From Amycolatopsis circi (GTDB taxonomy: Bacteria > Actinomycetota > Actinomycetes > Mycobacteriales > Pseudonocardiaceae), in the NCBI RefSeq assembly GCF_003385235.1, contig NZ_PQIA01000070.1:1-49710 (forward strand): DNA of 49,710 nucleotides, read 5' to 3'. The stretch's first letter is position 1; the number at the start of each line of letters is the position of its first letter. The position numbers and the translations under genes are program-made. Shown one piece after another: positions 41,249-49,675 of the stretch. The notes under the pieces are model-generated. The model saw only the letters and a list, made by a program, of their open reading frames with translations, was not told the DNA's origin and made no database searches.

Positions 41249-42061
41249 ATGGCTGCAAACGCCCGTCAACCATCACGACGCATCCTTCGGATGTGCGCGG
41301 CCCTGGGGGTCGCTCTCGCTGCCTCGCTCGGCTTCGCCACCGGTGCGAGCGCCGCGTCGCAAAACTATGTCGCGCTCGGCGACTCCTACTCCTCCGGAGT
41401 GGGCGCCGGGAGCTACGGAGATTCCGGCAGCTGCAAACGCAGTGCCAACGCCTACGCCCAGTTGTGGGCCAACGCCCACTCCGGCACCAATTTCACCTTC
41501 CTCGCCTGCTCGGGCGCGAAGACGAGCGACGTGCTGAGCCAGATCAGCTCGATGCCGTCCAACGCCACCTTGATCACGCTCACCGTGGGCGGCAACGACG
41601 CCGGGTTCACCGACGTGATCAAGACCTGCACGCTGGGAAGCGACCAGACCTGCGTGGACCGGGTCAACACCGCCAAGACCTACGTCCAGAACACCCTGCC
41701 CGGCTTGCTGGACAAGGTGTACTCGGCGGCCAAGAGCAAGGCTCCTGGCGCGTCGCTGGTCGTGCTCTCGTATCCGCGGTTCTACACCGTGCCCGGATCG
41801 TGCAGCGTCGGGCTGAGCGACACGAAGCGGTCGGCGATCAACTCCGGCGCGGACACGCTCGCGTCGGTGCTGTCGTCGCGGGTTTCCGCCGCCGGCGGGA
41901 AGTTCGTGGACGTCCGGTCGGCGTTCGTCGGGCACAACATCTGCTCGGCGGCCAGCGACTACCTGCACAGCTTGACCTGGCCGGTGGACGAGTCGTACCA
42001 CCCGACTGCCGCCGGGCAGCGGGGCGGCTACTACTCGCCGCTGACCTCGGCGATCGGCTGA
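41249..42061 (+). CDS. Secreted SGNH/GDSL hydrolase (lipase/esterase)
   Basis: 270 residues. The signal peptide has RR near its start, a hydrophobic core CAALGVALAASLGFATG and a cleavage site after ASA (about residue 35). Block I YVALGDSYSSGVGAG contains Ser46; block III is VGGNDAGF; block V is DESYHPTAAGQ with the catalytic Asp and His at about residue 250. Six cysteines in the mature part probably form three disulfides, as in Streptomyces SGNH lipases. It is exported and cleaves lipid or ester substrates. ATG 41249 has AGGAGTGACC upstream. Confidence 0.93.
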   Translation: MAANARQPSRRILRMCAALGVALAASLGFATGASAASQNYVALGDSYSSGVGAGSYGDSGSCKRSANAYAQLWANAHSGTNFTFLACSGAKTSDVLSQISSMPSNATLITLTVGGNDAGFTDVIKTCTLGSDQTCVDRVNTAKTYVQNTLPGLLDKVYSAAKSKAPGASLVVLSYPRFYTVPGSCSVGLSDTKRSAINSGADTLASVLSSRVSAAGGKFVDVRSAFVGHNICSAASDYLHSLTWPVDESYHPTAAGQRGGYYSPLTSAIG

Positions 42062-42070
42062 CGCTGGCGG

Positions 42071-42176
42071 GCACCCCGAAGCCCCATTGTGCTGACGGTC
42101 TGAGGGTGGTTGTCAAGGCGGGAAAGATGCCTTGACAACCACCCTCAGACCGCATTTCGGCTTCGTATCGGGGTGC
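42071..42176 (+). repeat. 106-bp hairpin element, copy 1
   Basis: A perfect 23-bp stem (42097-42119 with 42129-42151) encloses a 9-base loop GGGAAAGAT; the stem tip is TTGTCAAGGC. Flanks GCACCCCGAAGC and GGCTTCGTATCGGGGTGC pair imperfectly outside it. A copy of equal length lies inverted at 47279-47384. Both sit between convergent genes, so the element can end transcription. Confidence 0.85.
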
Positions 42177-42225
42177 AGGGCCGGGTCTGGGTGCCTGAGC
42201 AAGCTGCGTACGCGGGCGGCGGTTG

Positions 42226-42280
42226 GTCCGTGAAGGGCCCCTTGAGGGAATCTAAGTCCGTGAAGGGGCCCCTCACGACC
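42226..42280. repeat. Imperfect palindrome (family B, copy 2)
   Basis: GTCCGTGAAGGGCCCCTTGA faces GGGGCCCCTCACGACC. It is the least symmetric member and lies between copy 1 of the 106-bp element and family B copy 3, in the 299-bp convergent gap after the SGNH gene. Confidence 0.75.
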
Positions 42281-42296
42281 CATGTACCGGCTGCTG

Positions 42297-42350
42297 GTCG
42301 TGAGGGGAACCCTGAGGGACTCAGAGTCCGTGAGGGTTCCCCTCACGGAC
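42297..42350. repeat. Palindrome (family B, copy 3)
   Basis: GTGAGGGGAACCCTGAGGGA faces GTGAGGGTTCCCCTCAC with a short loop, 11 bases before the metX stop. It closely resembles the one at 47174. Confidence 0.85.
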
Positions 42351-42360
42351 CTTCACCGCG

Positions 42361-43488
42361 TCAGCCCAGCAAGGTCTTGACCAGTGCGGCGATCTGCTCG
42401 GTCTCGATGAGGAACGAGTCGTGCCCGTACGGCGAAGTCAGCACCGTAGCCTCGCCGCCGACTCCCGCTGCGATCTCGTGCGACTGGTACGGCGGGTAAA
42501 GCCGATCGCTGTCCACCGCGGCGACCACAGTTCGCGCGGTGACCCGACCTAAAGCGGCGGCGACCCCGCCTCGATCCCGGCCGACGTCGTGGGTGTTCAT
42601 GGACTCGGTGAGCACCACGTAGGAACCCGCGTCGAACCGGCGGACGAGCTTGTCCGCGTGATGGTCCAGATAGGACTCGACGGCGAATCGGCCGCCAGCC
42701 AGCGGATCTTCGTCCGGCTGCGGACGGTTCCCGAAACGCGTCTCCAGCTCGGGTTCGCAGCGATAGGTGACGTGCGCGATCCGCCGCGCCACACCCAGTC
42801 CGCGATAAGGGCCTTCGGCGGCTGCGTAGTAATCGCCGCCTCGCCAAGCGACGTCGCCTCGGATCGCGTGCAGTTGAGGGGCGGCCCAAGCGATTTGCTC
42901 GGCGGACGCGCGCGCGGTCGAGGCGAGAACGAGCGCGGCGGCAACACGATCGGGTTGAGTTACGGCCCATTCGAGAGCCCGCATCCCGCCCATCGAACCG
43001 CCCGCGACGGCGGCCCAGCGTTCGATCCCGAGGGCGTCCGCGAGCGCGGCTTCAGCGTTGACCTGATCTCGGACGGTCAAAGTCGGGAATCGGCTGCCCC
43101 ACGCTTCGCCGTCCGGGGCAAGCGAAGACGGGCCTGTCGACCCCTGACAGCCGCCGAGGACGTTAGGGGCTACGACGAAGAGTTCGTCGGTGTCGAAAGC
43201 CTTGCCGGGACCGATCAGTCCGTCCCACCATCCGGGACTGGGATGCCCGGGTTCAGCGGGACCGGCGGCGTGGCTGTCGCCGGTGAGAGCGTGCTCGACG
43301 AGGACCGCGTTGGATCCGTCGGAGTTGAGCGTTCCCCACGTTTCAAACGCGAGGGTGTAGCCGGGCAGGGTGGCACCGGCCTCCAGCGCGAGTGCGCCGG
43401 GGCCGGTGAACCACTGCCGCCTGCCGGGTGGGTCCCCCGCCCGCCACGCGCCGGTGACGGGCGGAGGACTCGCGCCGGGATCAGTCAC
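42361..43488 (-). CDS. metX: Homoserine O-acetyltransferase
   Basis: 375 residues from GTG 43488. The alpha/beta hydrolase nucleophile Ser165 is in VAGGSMGGMRALEW; the Asp is in AAVDSDRLYPPYQS and the His in PYGHDSFLIE. LVEHALTGDSHAAG and PNVLGGCQGSTGPSS are MetX hallmarks. It transfers acetyl from acetyl-CoA to homoserine for methionine synthesis. Its GTG overlaps the metY stop by 4 nt, so metY-metX is one leftward operon. Confidence 0.95.
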   Translation of the reverse strand: MTDPGASPPPVTGAWRAGDPPGRRQWFTGPGALALEAGATLPGYTLAFETWGTLNSDGSNAVLVEHALTGDSHAAGPAEPGHPSPGWWDGLIGPGKAFDTDELFVVAPNVLGGCQGSTGPSSLAPDGEAWGSRFPTLTVRDQVNAEAALADALGIERWAAVAGGSMGGMRALEWAVTQPDRVAAALVLASTARASAEQIAWAAPQLHAIRGDVAWRGGDYYAAAEGPYRGLGVARRIAHVTYRCEPELETRFGNRPQPDEDPLAGGRFAVESYLDHHADKLVRRFDAGSYVVLTESMNTHDVGRDRGGVAAALGRVTARTVVAAVDSDRLYPPYQSHEIAAGVGGEATVLTSPYGHDSFLIETEQIAALVKTLLG

Positions 43489-44792
43489 AGCGCCGCCTTG
43501 GCGGCTCGGAAGCCCGCCTCGAGGTCGGCCTTCAGGTCCTCGATTCCTTCCAGTCCGACCGCGAGCCGCACGAGACCCGGCGTGACGCCGGCGGCGACCT
43601 GCTCCTCGGGGCCGAGCTGGCTGTGCGTGGTCGACGCCGGGTGCACGATCAGGCTGCGCACGTCGCCGAGGTTCACCAGCTGGCTGTGCAATTCGGTGCC
43701 GTCGACGAACTTCCGCCCCGCCTCGACGCCGCCGCGCAGCTCGAACGACAGCACCGCGCCGGTACCGCGCGGCAGGTACTTCTGCGCCGCCGCGTGGTAC
43801 GGGCTCGACGGAAGTCCGGCGTAGTACACCTTCTCGACCTCGTCGCGCTCTTCGAGCCATTCCGCGAGCGCCTGCGCGTTGTTGGAGTGCCGCTCCACGC
43901 GCAGCGACAGCGTCTCGATGCCCTGCAGGATCAGGAAGCTGTTCAGCGGGGCGATCGCCGCGCCGGTGTCGCGCAGGATCTGCACGCGCGCCTTGGCCGC
44001 GAACGCACCCGGGCCGAGCGCCTCCCAGTACTTGAGACCGTGGTAGCTCGGGTCGGGCTCATTGAAGCCCGGGAACCGGCCCGGGTCCTTGCCGAAGTCG
44101 AACGTGCCGCCGTCGACCAGCACGCCGGCGACCGTCGTGCCGTGGCCGCCGAGGTACTTCGTCGCCGAGTGCACGACGATGTCGGCGCCGTGCTCGATCG
44201 GGCGGACCAGGTACGGCGTCGGCACCGTGTTGTCCACGACCAGCGGGACACCGACCTCGTGGGCGACGTCGGCGACCTTGCGGATGTCGAGGACAGCGCT
44301 GCTCGGGTTGGCCAGCGTCTCGGCGAAGAACAGCTTGGTGTTCGGCCGGACCGCGGCCCGCCACTGCTCCGCGTCATCCTGGTCGTCGATGAAGGTGACC
44401 TCGATGCCGAGCTTCGGCAGCGTGTAGTGGAAGAGGTTGTAGGTGCCGCCGTACAGCGACGGACTGGTGACGAAATGGTCGCCCGCGCTGGCCAGGGTCA
44501 GGATCGCCGCGGTGACCGCCGCCGACCCGGACGCGAACGCGAGACCGGCGACGCCGCCTTCGAGGGTGGCGACGCGCTGCTCCAGCACGTCCTGGGTCGG
44601 GTTGTTGATCCGCGTGTAGATGTGGCCCGGCTCGGCGAGGCTGAACAGGTCGGCCCCGTGCTGAGTGTCGCGGAAGACGTACGAGGTGGTCTGGTAGATC
44701 GGCGTGGCGCGAGCGCCGGTGGCCGGGTCGGGCGCCGCCCCCGCGTGGATCTGCTTGGTCTCGAAGGACCAGCTCGTGGTGTCTTCCGGCAT
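43485..44792 (-). CDS. metY: O-acetylhomoserine aminocarboxypropyltransferase (sulfhydrylase)
   Basis: 435 residues from ATG 44792. Motifs are SFETKQIHAGAAPDPATGAR, TPIYQTTSYVFRDTQHGA, and the PLP lysine in HSATKYLGGHGTTVAG, then SLRVERHSNNAQALAEWLEE. It makes homocysteine from O-acetylhomoserine and sulfide. The metX product is its substrate. The 150-bp upstream region holds a CTCTCA/TGAGAG hairpin at about 44866-44882, but I could not match it to a SAM riboswitch. Confidence 0.95.
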   Translation of the reverse strand: MPEDTTSWSFETKQIHAGAAPDPATGARATPIYQTTSYVFRDTQHGADLFSLAEPGHIYTRINNPTQDVLEQRVATLEGGVAGLAFASGSAAVTAAILTLASAGDHFVTSPSLYGGTYNLFHYTLPKLGIEVTFIDDQDDAEQWRAAVRPNTKLFFAETLANPSSAVLDIRKVADVAHEVGVPLVVDNTVPTPYLVRPIEHGADIVVHSATKYLGGHGTTVAGVLVDGGTFDFGKDPGRFPGFNEPDPSYHGLKYWEALGPGAFAAKARVQILRDTGAAIAPLNSFLILQGIETLSLRVERHSNNAQALAEWLEERDEVEKVYYAGLPSSPYHAAAQKYLPRGTGAVLSFELRGGVEAGRKFVDGTELHSQLVNLGDVRSLIVHPASTTHSQLGPEEQVAAGVTPGLVRLAVGLEGIEDLKADLEAGFRAAKAAL

Positions 44793-44942
44793 CTGCTCGC
44801 TCCTAGCGGTCGTGAACGGGTCGGCTGGCCGCAGACGGTAACCAGGCCGGACGAAACGCCCAACCGCTCTCACGGGATGAGAGTCCTACGCACCCGTACG
44901 TATGAAGAAGTGCCGAGCGCTGACGGACGACGAGACGGTGTT

Positions 44943-45452
44943 GTGAAGCGCACGCTCAGCCGCATGGACTGGAGAATGCGCCCGGCGACCCGGAAGTGGT
45001 TCCTGTTCGGCCACGTCGTCACGTCGGTCGGCTGGATCGGGGCCGAACTCGCGGTGCTGGTGTGCAGCATTCTCGCGATCGCCGGTTCCGACCCGGTGAC
45101 CACGCGCAGCGCGAACGTCATCGCCGGGATTCTCGCCGGCGCGCTCTACTTCCCGGCCAGCCTGCTCGCCCTGGCGACGGGTGTCGTCCTCGGGCTCGGC
45201 ACGAAGTGGAAGCTGGTCCGCTACCACTGGGTGCTGTGGAAACTGCTGGCGACGCTCGCCCTGTTCGGCGGCGGGAATCTCCTGGTGGTCCCGTCCTTCG
45301 TCGCGCACGGCGAGCAGGCGTCGCGGGGCGAGATCGTCGGAGCGAGCGCGGTGGCGGGCACGGGGGCGATGAGTGTCGGGCTGACGCTGCTTTTGGGGGC
45401 GACGCTGGTGTCGTACTTCAAACCGTGGCCGAAGGTCGGTCGCGCTAACTAG
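44943..45452 (+). CDS. Integral membrane protein, DUF2269-like
   Basis: 169 residues from GTG 44943, or 162 from ATG 44964. Four hydrophobic segments are present. HVVTSVGWIGAELAVLV near the start, the mid-segment YHWVLWKLLATLALFGGGN and the final LLLGATLVSYFKPWP are typical of this loosely defined family. Function unknown. It is divergent from metY. The stop overlaps an upstream in-frame GTG of the PucR gene, but that regulator more likely starts at 45524. Confidence 0.75.
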   Translation: MKRTLSRMDWRMRPATRKWFLFGHVVTSVGWIGAELAVLVCSILAIAGSDPVTTRSANVIAGILAGALYFPASLLALATGVVLGLGTKWKLVRYHWVLWKLLATLALFGGGNLLVVPSFVAHGEQASRGEIVGASAVAGTGAMSVGLTLLLGATLVSYFKPWPKVGRAN

Positions 45453-45523
45453 TGCCGCGGGTGGCGAAACCGGTGCAGTCTTCTACCGTTCCAGCAAGAA
45501 CGTCAGAAGCGCTGGAGGTGGCT

Positions 45524-47092
45524 GTGGTTTCGGTGCGCAGCGTCGTGGACCGGGTCGGTCCCACGCTGCTCCACGCGCTTCTCGTGCCGGAAGACTGTCC
45601 GGCGGTCGGCGACGTGGAGATCGCCGAGCCGGGCGCGGAGTCCGCTATTGCCGCAGGTGACCTGGTGCTCGGCGTCGCCACGATCGAGTCGGCCGACGCC
45701 GCGGCGCTCGTCCGGGTGAGTGCTGGCCGGGGTGCGGCGGCGGTGCTGTTGAAGCCGCCGTTGGCCGCGAAACAGTCGGTGCGGCGCGCGGCGAAGTCGG
45801 CTGGGATCGCGTTGATCCAGGTGCACGCGGCGACATCGTGGGCCCAACTGGTCTGGCTGTTGCGCACGGTTCTGGACGCGCTCGCCGACGAATCCGAAGC
45901 ACTCGAAGAGGGCGGCGACCCCGGTTCCGGCGACCTCTTCCGGCTCGCCGACGCTGTAGCCGCGGTAGTCGACGCCTCAGTGACGATCGAGGACACCAAC
46001 TCCCGCGTCCTCGCCTACTCCGCCCGCCAGGACCTCACCGACCCGGCCCGCGTCGCGACGATCATGGGCCGCCGCATCCCCGACGACGTGCTGGCCCGGT
46101 TCCGCTCGCGCGGTGTTTTCCGCGAACTTTCCCGTGGCCGCCAGACGATCTTCGTCCCAGCCCAGCGCGACGGCACCCTGCCGCGGCTGATCGTGCCGAT
46201 CCGGATGGGCGGCGAGCTGCTGGGGTCGATGTGGGCCGTCGTCCCCGGCCCGGTTTCCGAGGAACGCGCGGCGGCCTTCGCAGACGCCGCCCCCGTCGTC
46301 GCACTGCACTTGCTGCGACGACGCGCGCACACGGACGCGCAGCGCCGGGCTTCCGCCGAACTGCTGCGCGCGGTCCTGGAAGGACAGGTCCCGCCGCGCC
46401 GGGTGGTCGCCGAACTGGACCTATCCGACGAGCCGCACCGAGTCGTCGTCGTGGACGTCAGCGGGGGTGACAGCCGGGACGCCGAAGGACTGTTGCTGGC
46501 TTTGCTGGAACGAATTTCGCAAGGTTTCGGACGCCGTCCAGTCGCGGCCGAGCTTGGCGGATTGCTGTACGTCGTGGTGCCGGACCGCACCGGCGAGGGC
46601 GGCTGGCCCGAACTGCGAGACGCGCTGCTCGCCCAACCCGCTTCCCGCCGAGGCGGACTTCCTCGCGCGGCTGCCGGTGCACCAGGCGATCCGACCGCGC
46701 TGGCCGCGTCGCGAGCCCAAGCGGACGAAGCACTGGGTCTGCTGCGGGCCGGGCTGGTTGAAGGTCGCGTTGTGGCTTACGACGAAGCATGGACCGCATT
46801 GGTCCTGCACCGCGCCGCCGCCGGAGCAGCGGCGGCGCAGGTATCAGAACTCGGCCCGCTCGGCGTGCTGCGCGCGCACGACGAGACGAGCAACGCCGGG
46901 TACGTCGACACTCTCTACGAATGGCTCCGCCACCCCGGCGACCCCCGCGCCGCCGCGGAACGGCTGCGGATTCACCCGAACACGTTGCGATACCGGATGA
47001 AACGGCTGCTGGAACTGGTCCCGCTGAACCTGGACGACCCCGACGTCCGGCTCGCCCTGCTCACCCAGCTGATCGCACTCCGCTGGAGCTGA
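45524..47092 (+). CDS. PucR family transcriptional regulator
   Basis: About 522 residues. The N-terminal PucR-type sensing region begins VVSVRSVVDRVGPTLLHALL. The middle carries a GGDEF-like (CdaR) segment around FGRRPVAAELGGLLYVVVPD. The C-terminal PucR helix-turn-helix is WLRHPGDPRAAAERLRIHPN, then TLRYRMKRLLELVPLNLDD. Such proteins activate genes for purine, amino-acid or proline use. I start it at GTG 45524 because GGAGG lies five bases upstream; GTG 45452 is a longer option. The target is unknown; alanine dehydrogenase is a nearby candidate. Confidence 0.88.
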   Translation: MVSVRSVVDRVGPTLLHALLVPEDCPAVGDVEIAEPGAESAIAAGDLVLGVATIESADAAALVRVSAGRGAAAVLLKPPLAAKQSVRRAAKSAGIALIQVHAATSWAQLVWLLRTVLDALADESEALEEGGDPGSGDLFRLADAVAAVVDASVTIEDTNSRVLAYSARQDLTDPARVATIMGRRIPDDVLARFRSRGVFRELSRGRQTIFVPAQRDGTLPRLIVPIRMGGELLGSMWAVVPGPVSEERAAAFADAAPVVALHLLRRRAHTDAQRRASAELLRAVLEGQVPPRRVVAELDLSDEPHRVVVVDVSGGDSRDAEGLLLALLERISQGFGRRPVAAELGGLLYVVVPDRTGEGGWPELRDALLAQPASRRGGLPRAAAGAPGDPTALAASRAQADEALGLLRAGLVEGRVVAYDEAWTALVLHRAAAGAAAAQVSELGPLGVLRAHDETSNAGYVDTLYEWLRHPGDPRAAAERLRIHPNTLRYRMKRLLELVPLNLDDPDVRLALLTQLIALRWS

Positions 47093-47173
47093 CCGCGTAG
47101 CTGAGATCGTTGGCGCGCAACGATTCCGGCTTCAATAGCCAGGACCAGCCCGAACGATTCCGCTCCCACAGAA

Positions 47174-47226
47174 GTCCGTGAGGGGAACCCTGAGGGACTC
47201 TGATTCCCTCAGGGTTCCCCTCACGG
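47174..47226. repeat. Palindrome (family B, copy 4)
   Basis: Perfect 22-bp arms (47176-47197 and 47205-47226) begin CCGTGAGGGGAACCCTGAGG and enclose a 7-base loop. It follows pucR in the 336-bp convergent gap, which otherwise holds only copy 2 of the 106-bp element. Confidence 0.9.
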
Positions 47227-47278
47227 CCCTAAAACCGCACCGAAGCACCCAACTCACCAGTGCACCCACACCACCCCC

Positions 47279-47384
47279 GCACCCCGATACGAAGCCAAAA
47301 ACGCGGACGACGGGTGCTTGTCAAGGCATCTTTCCCGCCTTGACAAGCACCCGTCGTCCGTAGTCACAATCAGCTTCGGGGTGC
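47279..47384 (-). repeat. 106-bp hairpin element, copy 2 (inverted relative to copy 1)
   Basis: A perfect 23-bp stem (47305-47327 with 47337-47359) has the same loop and tip as copy 1, but five base pairs in the stem differ and every change is compensated. The flanks match copy 1. It lies between convergent pucR and the quinone oxidoreductase. Confidence 0.87.
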
Positions 47385-47428
47385 CCAACCGCACAAGCCG
47401 ACCCGAACGAAACCGCAGCGATACCGCC

Positions 47429-48370
47429 TCACGCGATCAGCAACGTCTTCCCAATCGTGCCCCGCGACTCCATCGCCGCATGCGCGTCAGCCGCACGCTC
47501 CAACGGAAACCGCTGCCCGATCACCGGAGTGAGCTGCCCAGCCGCAGCCGCCTCAAGCGCAGACTCGGTATAGCCGCGCATCGCAGCCGCGTCACCGATC
47601 GACCGAACCAGCTTCACCCCACGCGCAGCAGCGTCCTCTTCGGACACATCCGTCCACGAACCACTCGCCAGCCCGTAAATCGCCATCCGCCCGCCAGGCC
47701 GCACCAACGAAAACGCCGCAGTACCGACCGCGCCTCCCACACCGTCGAACACCACATCCACCTCCCCAGCCGCCGAAGTCCACTGTGGATCGGTGTAGTC
47801 GACCGCCAAGTCCGCACCCAATTCCCGAGCACGGGCCAGCTTTTCCGCCCCGCCCGCAGCAGCCACCACCTCCGCACCAGCAGCCTTCGCCAACTGCACC
47901 AAGAGGCTGCCAACCCCTCCGGCAGCAGCCTCAACGAGCACCCGCTCCCCGGGAGCCACCGCTGTCGCGTGCACCAACCCGGTCGCCGTACGGCCGTCGG
48001 CCAGCAGCGCGACGGCCGCGTCGAGGCTCAGCGCGTGCGGCACCGGAAACACCAACGCCGCGTCCACGACCACGCGCTGGGCGTAACCACCGCTGCCGCC
48101 GGTCGACGTCACCACGCGTTTCCCGATCAGCGCCGGGTCCACGCCCTCCCCGGCGCGGCTGATCACACCTCCGACGCCATTGCCGGGCACCATCGGCAGC
48201 GCGCCCGCGAACGGCCCGGTCCCGGTCGCCCGGAACTGCGTCTCCACGAACGTGACGTTGGCGAACGCCACCTCGATCAGCACCTGCCCCGGTCCGGGAG
48301 CCGGATCGGGGGCGTCCCCCGCTTCCAGCACCGCCGGACCGCCGAACTCCCGCAGCCACACCGCTCGCAT
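47429..48370 (-). CDS. Quinone oxidoreductase-like MDR protein
   Basis: 313 residues. The NADPH motif is RVLVEAAAGGVGSLLVQLAK; PMVPGNGVGGVISRAGEGVD and VVTSTGGSGGYAQRVVVDAA are family segments. No zinc ligands are seen. It probably reduces quinones or reactive enones as a redox-stress defence. ATG 48370. The promoter region carries a SoxR/MerR-shaped operator at 48411, which would link it to redox cycling agents. It is divergent from alanine dehydrogenase. Confidence 0.9.
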   Translation of the reverse strand: MRAVWLREFGGPAVLEAGDAPDPAPGPGQVLIEVAFANVTFVETQFRATGTGPFAGALPMVPGNGVGGVISRAGEGVDPALIGKRVVTSTGGSGGYAQRVVVDAALVFPVPHALSLDAAVALLADGRTATGLVHATAVAPGERVLVEAAAGGVGSLLVQLAKAAGAEVVAAAGGAEKLARARELGADLAVDYTDPQWTSAAGEVDVVFDGVGGAVGTAAFSLVRPGGRMAIYGLASGSWTDVSEEDAAARGVKLVRSIGDAAAMRGYTESALEAAAAGQLTPVIGQRFPLERAADAHAAMESRGTIGKTLLIA

Positions 48371-48410
48371 TTACGCCCTTCCTCGAGTCTCCGCCATGCG
48401 CGAGCCAACT

Positions 48411-48430
48411 ACCTCAAGTGCAGTCGAGGT
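48411..48430 (-). promoter_or_regulatory. SoxR/MerR-type operator-promoter
   Basis: ACCTCAAGTGCAGTCGAGGT is symmetric at 16 of 20 positions. Read leftward, it begins inside a TTGACC -35 box and precedes a weak TTGGCT box at 19-base spacing, the elongated spacer characteristic of MerR-family promoters. It closely resembles the SoxR site pattern CCTCAAGTTAACTTGAGG. Confidence 0.65.
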
Positions 48431-48559
48431 CAAGTGCGTTGTCCTCGCAGCACTACCGACCCCGCTCAAGACTGTGGCGGCGGAATGATGACACCGCCGT
48501 CCGGGTAGATCACCGTGAGTGGCAACACCTTCGAGAGAACCGCCGCCAGGAGGCAAGCA

Positions 48560-49675
48560 GTGCGCATCGCCGTTCCCCGTGAGATCAAGAAGCACGAGTA
48601 CCGGGTCGCGTTGACCCCGGCCGGCGTGCACGAACTGGTCGGTCGCGGGCACGACGTCTTCGTCGAGACGGGTGCCGGGACCGGGTCGTCCATCACGGAC
48701 GAGGAGTACGTCGCCGCGGGCGCGAAGGTGCTCGCCACGGCGGACGAGACGTGGTCCGAGGGCGAACTCGTGCTGAAGGTGAAGGAGCCGATCGCCGAGG
48801 AGTACCCGCGCCTGCGCAAGGATCTGGTGCTGTTCACCTATCTGCACATCGCCGCGGACCGTCCGCTGACCGACGCGCTGCTGGCCGCGGGCACCACCGC
48901 GATCGCCTACGAGACGGTGCAGAAGCAGAACGGCGCGCTGCCGCTGCTGGCCCCGATGTCCGAGGTCGCGGGCCGGCTGGCCCCGCAGGTCGGCGCTTAC
49001 TCCCTGATGAAGCCGAGCGGCGGCCGCGGCGTCCTGCCCGGCGGCATCCCCGGCGTGCACCCGGCCCGCGTGGTCGTCATCGGCGGCGGCGTCGCCGGGC
49101 TGAACGCCGCCCGCGTCGCCCTTGGCCTGGGTTCCGACGTCGAGATCCTGGACACGAACGTCGACCGCCTCCGTCAGATCGACAACGACTTCGGCGGCCG
49201 CATCCGCACCGTCACCTCGAACCGCCTGTCGGTGGAAGAGTCGGTTCTGGAAGCAGATCTGGTCATCGGCGCGGTCCTGGTCCCCGGCGCGAAGGCTCCG
49301 AAGCTGGTCTCCAACGACCTGGTCTCCCGCATGAAGCCGGGCAGCGTACTGGTGGACATCGCCATCGACCAGGGCGGCTGCTTCGCGGACTCCCGCCCGA
49401 CCACGCACGACGACCCGACCTACACGGTCCACAACTCGGTCTTCTACTGCGTGGCGAACATGCCCGGCGCAGTCCCGCGCACGAGCACCTACGGCCTCAC
49501 CAACGTCACCCTGCCCTACGCGGTACAGCTGGCGGACAAGGGCTGGAAAGCCGCCCTGTCGGCAGACCCCTCCCTGGCTTTGGGCCTGAACACCCACTCC
49601 GGCGCCCTGACGAACGCCCCTGTCGCCACCGCCCACAACCTCCCCCACACCCCAGTAGAAACCGCCCTGGCGTAA
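48560..49675 (+). CDS. ald: Alanine dehydrogenase
   Basis: 371 residues, the normal family length. It begins RIAVPREIKKHEYRVALTPA. Lys75 in KVKEP and His96 in YLHIAAD occupy the known substrate and catalytic positions of the mycobacterial enzyme. The NAD fold is VVVIGGGVAGLNAARVALGL. It interconverts L-alanine and pyruvate plus ammonia. GTG 48560 has AGGAGG six bases upstream; a longer reading from 48515 lacks such a site. Confidence 0.96.
   Translation: MRIAVPREIKKHEYRVALTPAGVHELVGRGHDVFVETGAGTGSSITDEEYVAAGAKVLATADETWSEGELVLKVKEPIAEEYPRLRKDLVLFTYLHIAADRPLTDALLAAGTTAIAYETVQKQNGALPLLAPMSEVAGRLAPQVGAYSLMKPSGGRGVLPGGIPGVHPARVVVIGGGVAGLNAARVALGLGSDVEILDTNVDRLRQIDNDFGGRIRTVTSNRLSVEESVLEADLVIGAVLVPGAKAPKLVSNDLVSRMKPGSVLVDIAIDQGGCFADSRPTTHDDPTYTVHNSVFYCVANMPGAVPRTSTYGLTNVTLPYAVQLADKGWKAALSADPSLALGLNTHSGALTNAPVATAHNLPHTPVETALA

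Noticed and set aside
42071..42351. Insertion-sequence or phage attachment site
   Set aside because: Palindromes are present but no transposase, integrase or target-site duplication could be seen.
44793..44942. SAM riboswitch upstream of metY
   Set aside because: A short hairpin is present but the conserved core of known SAM riboswitch classes was not found by eye.
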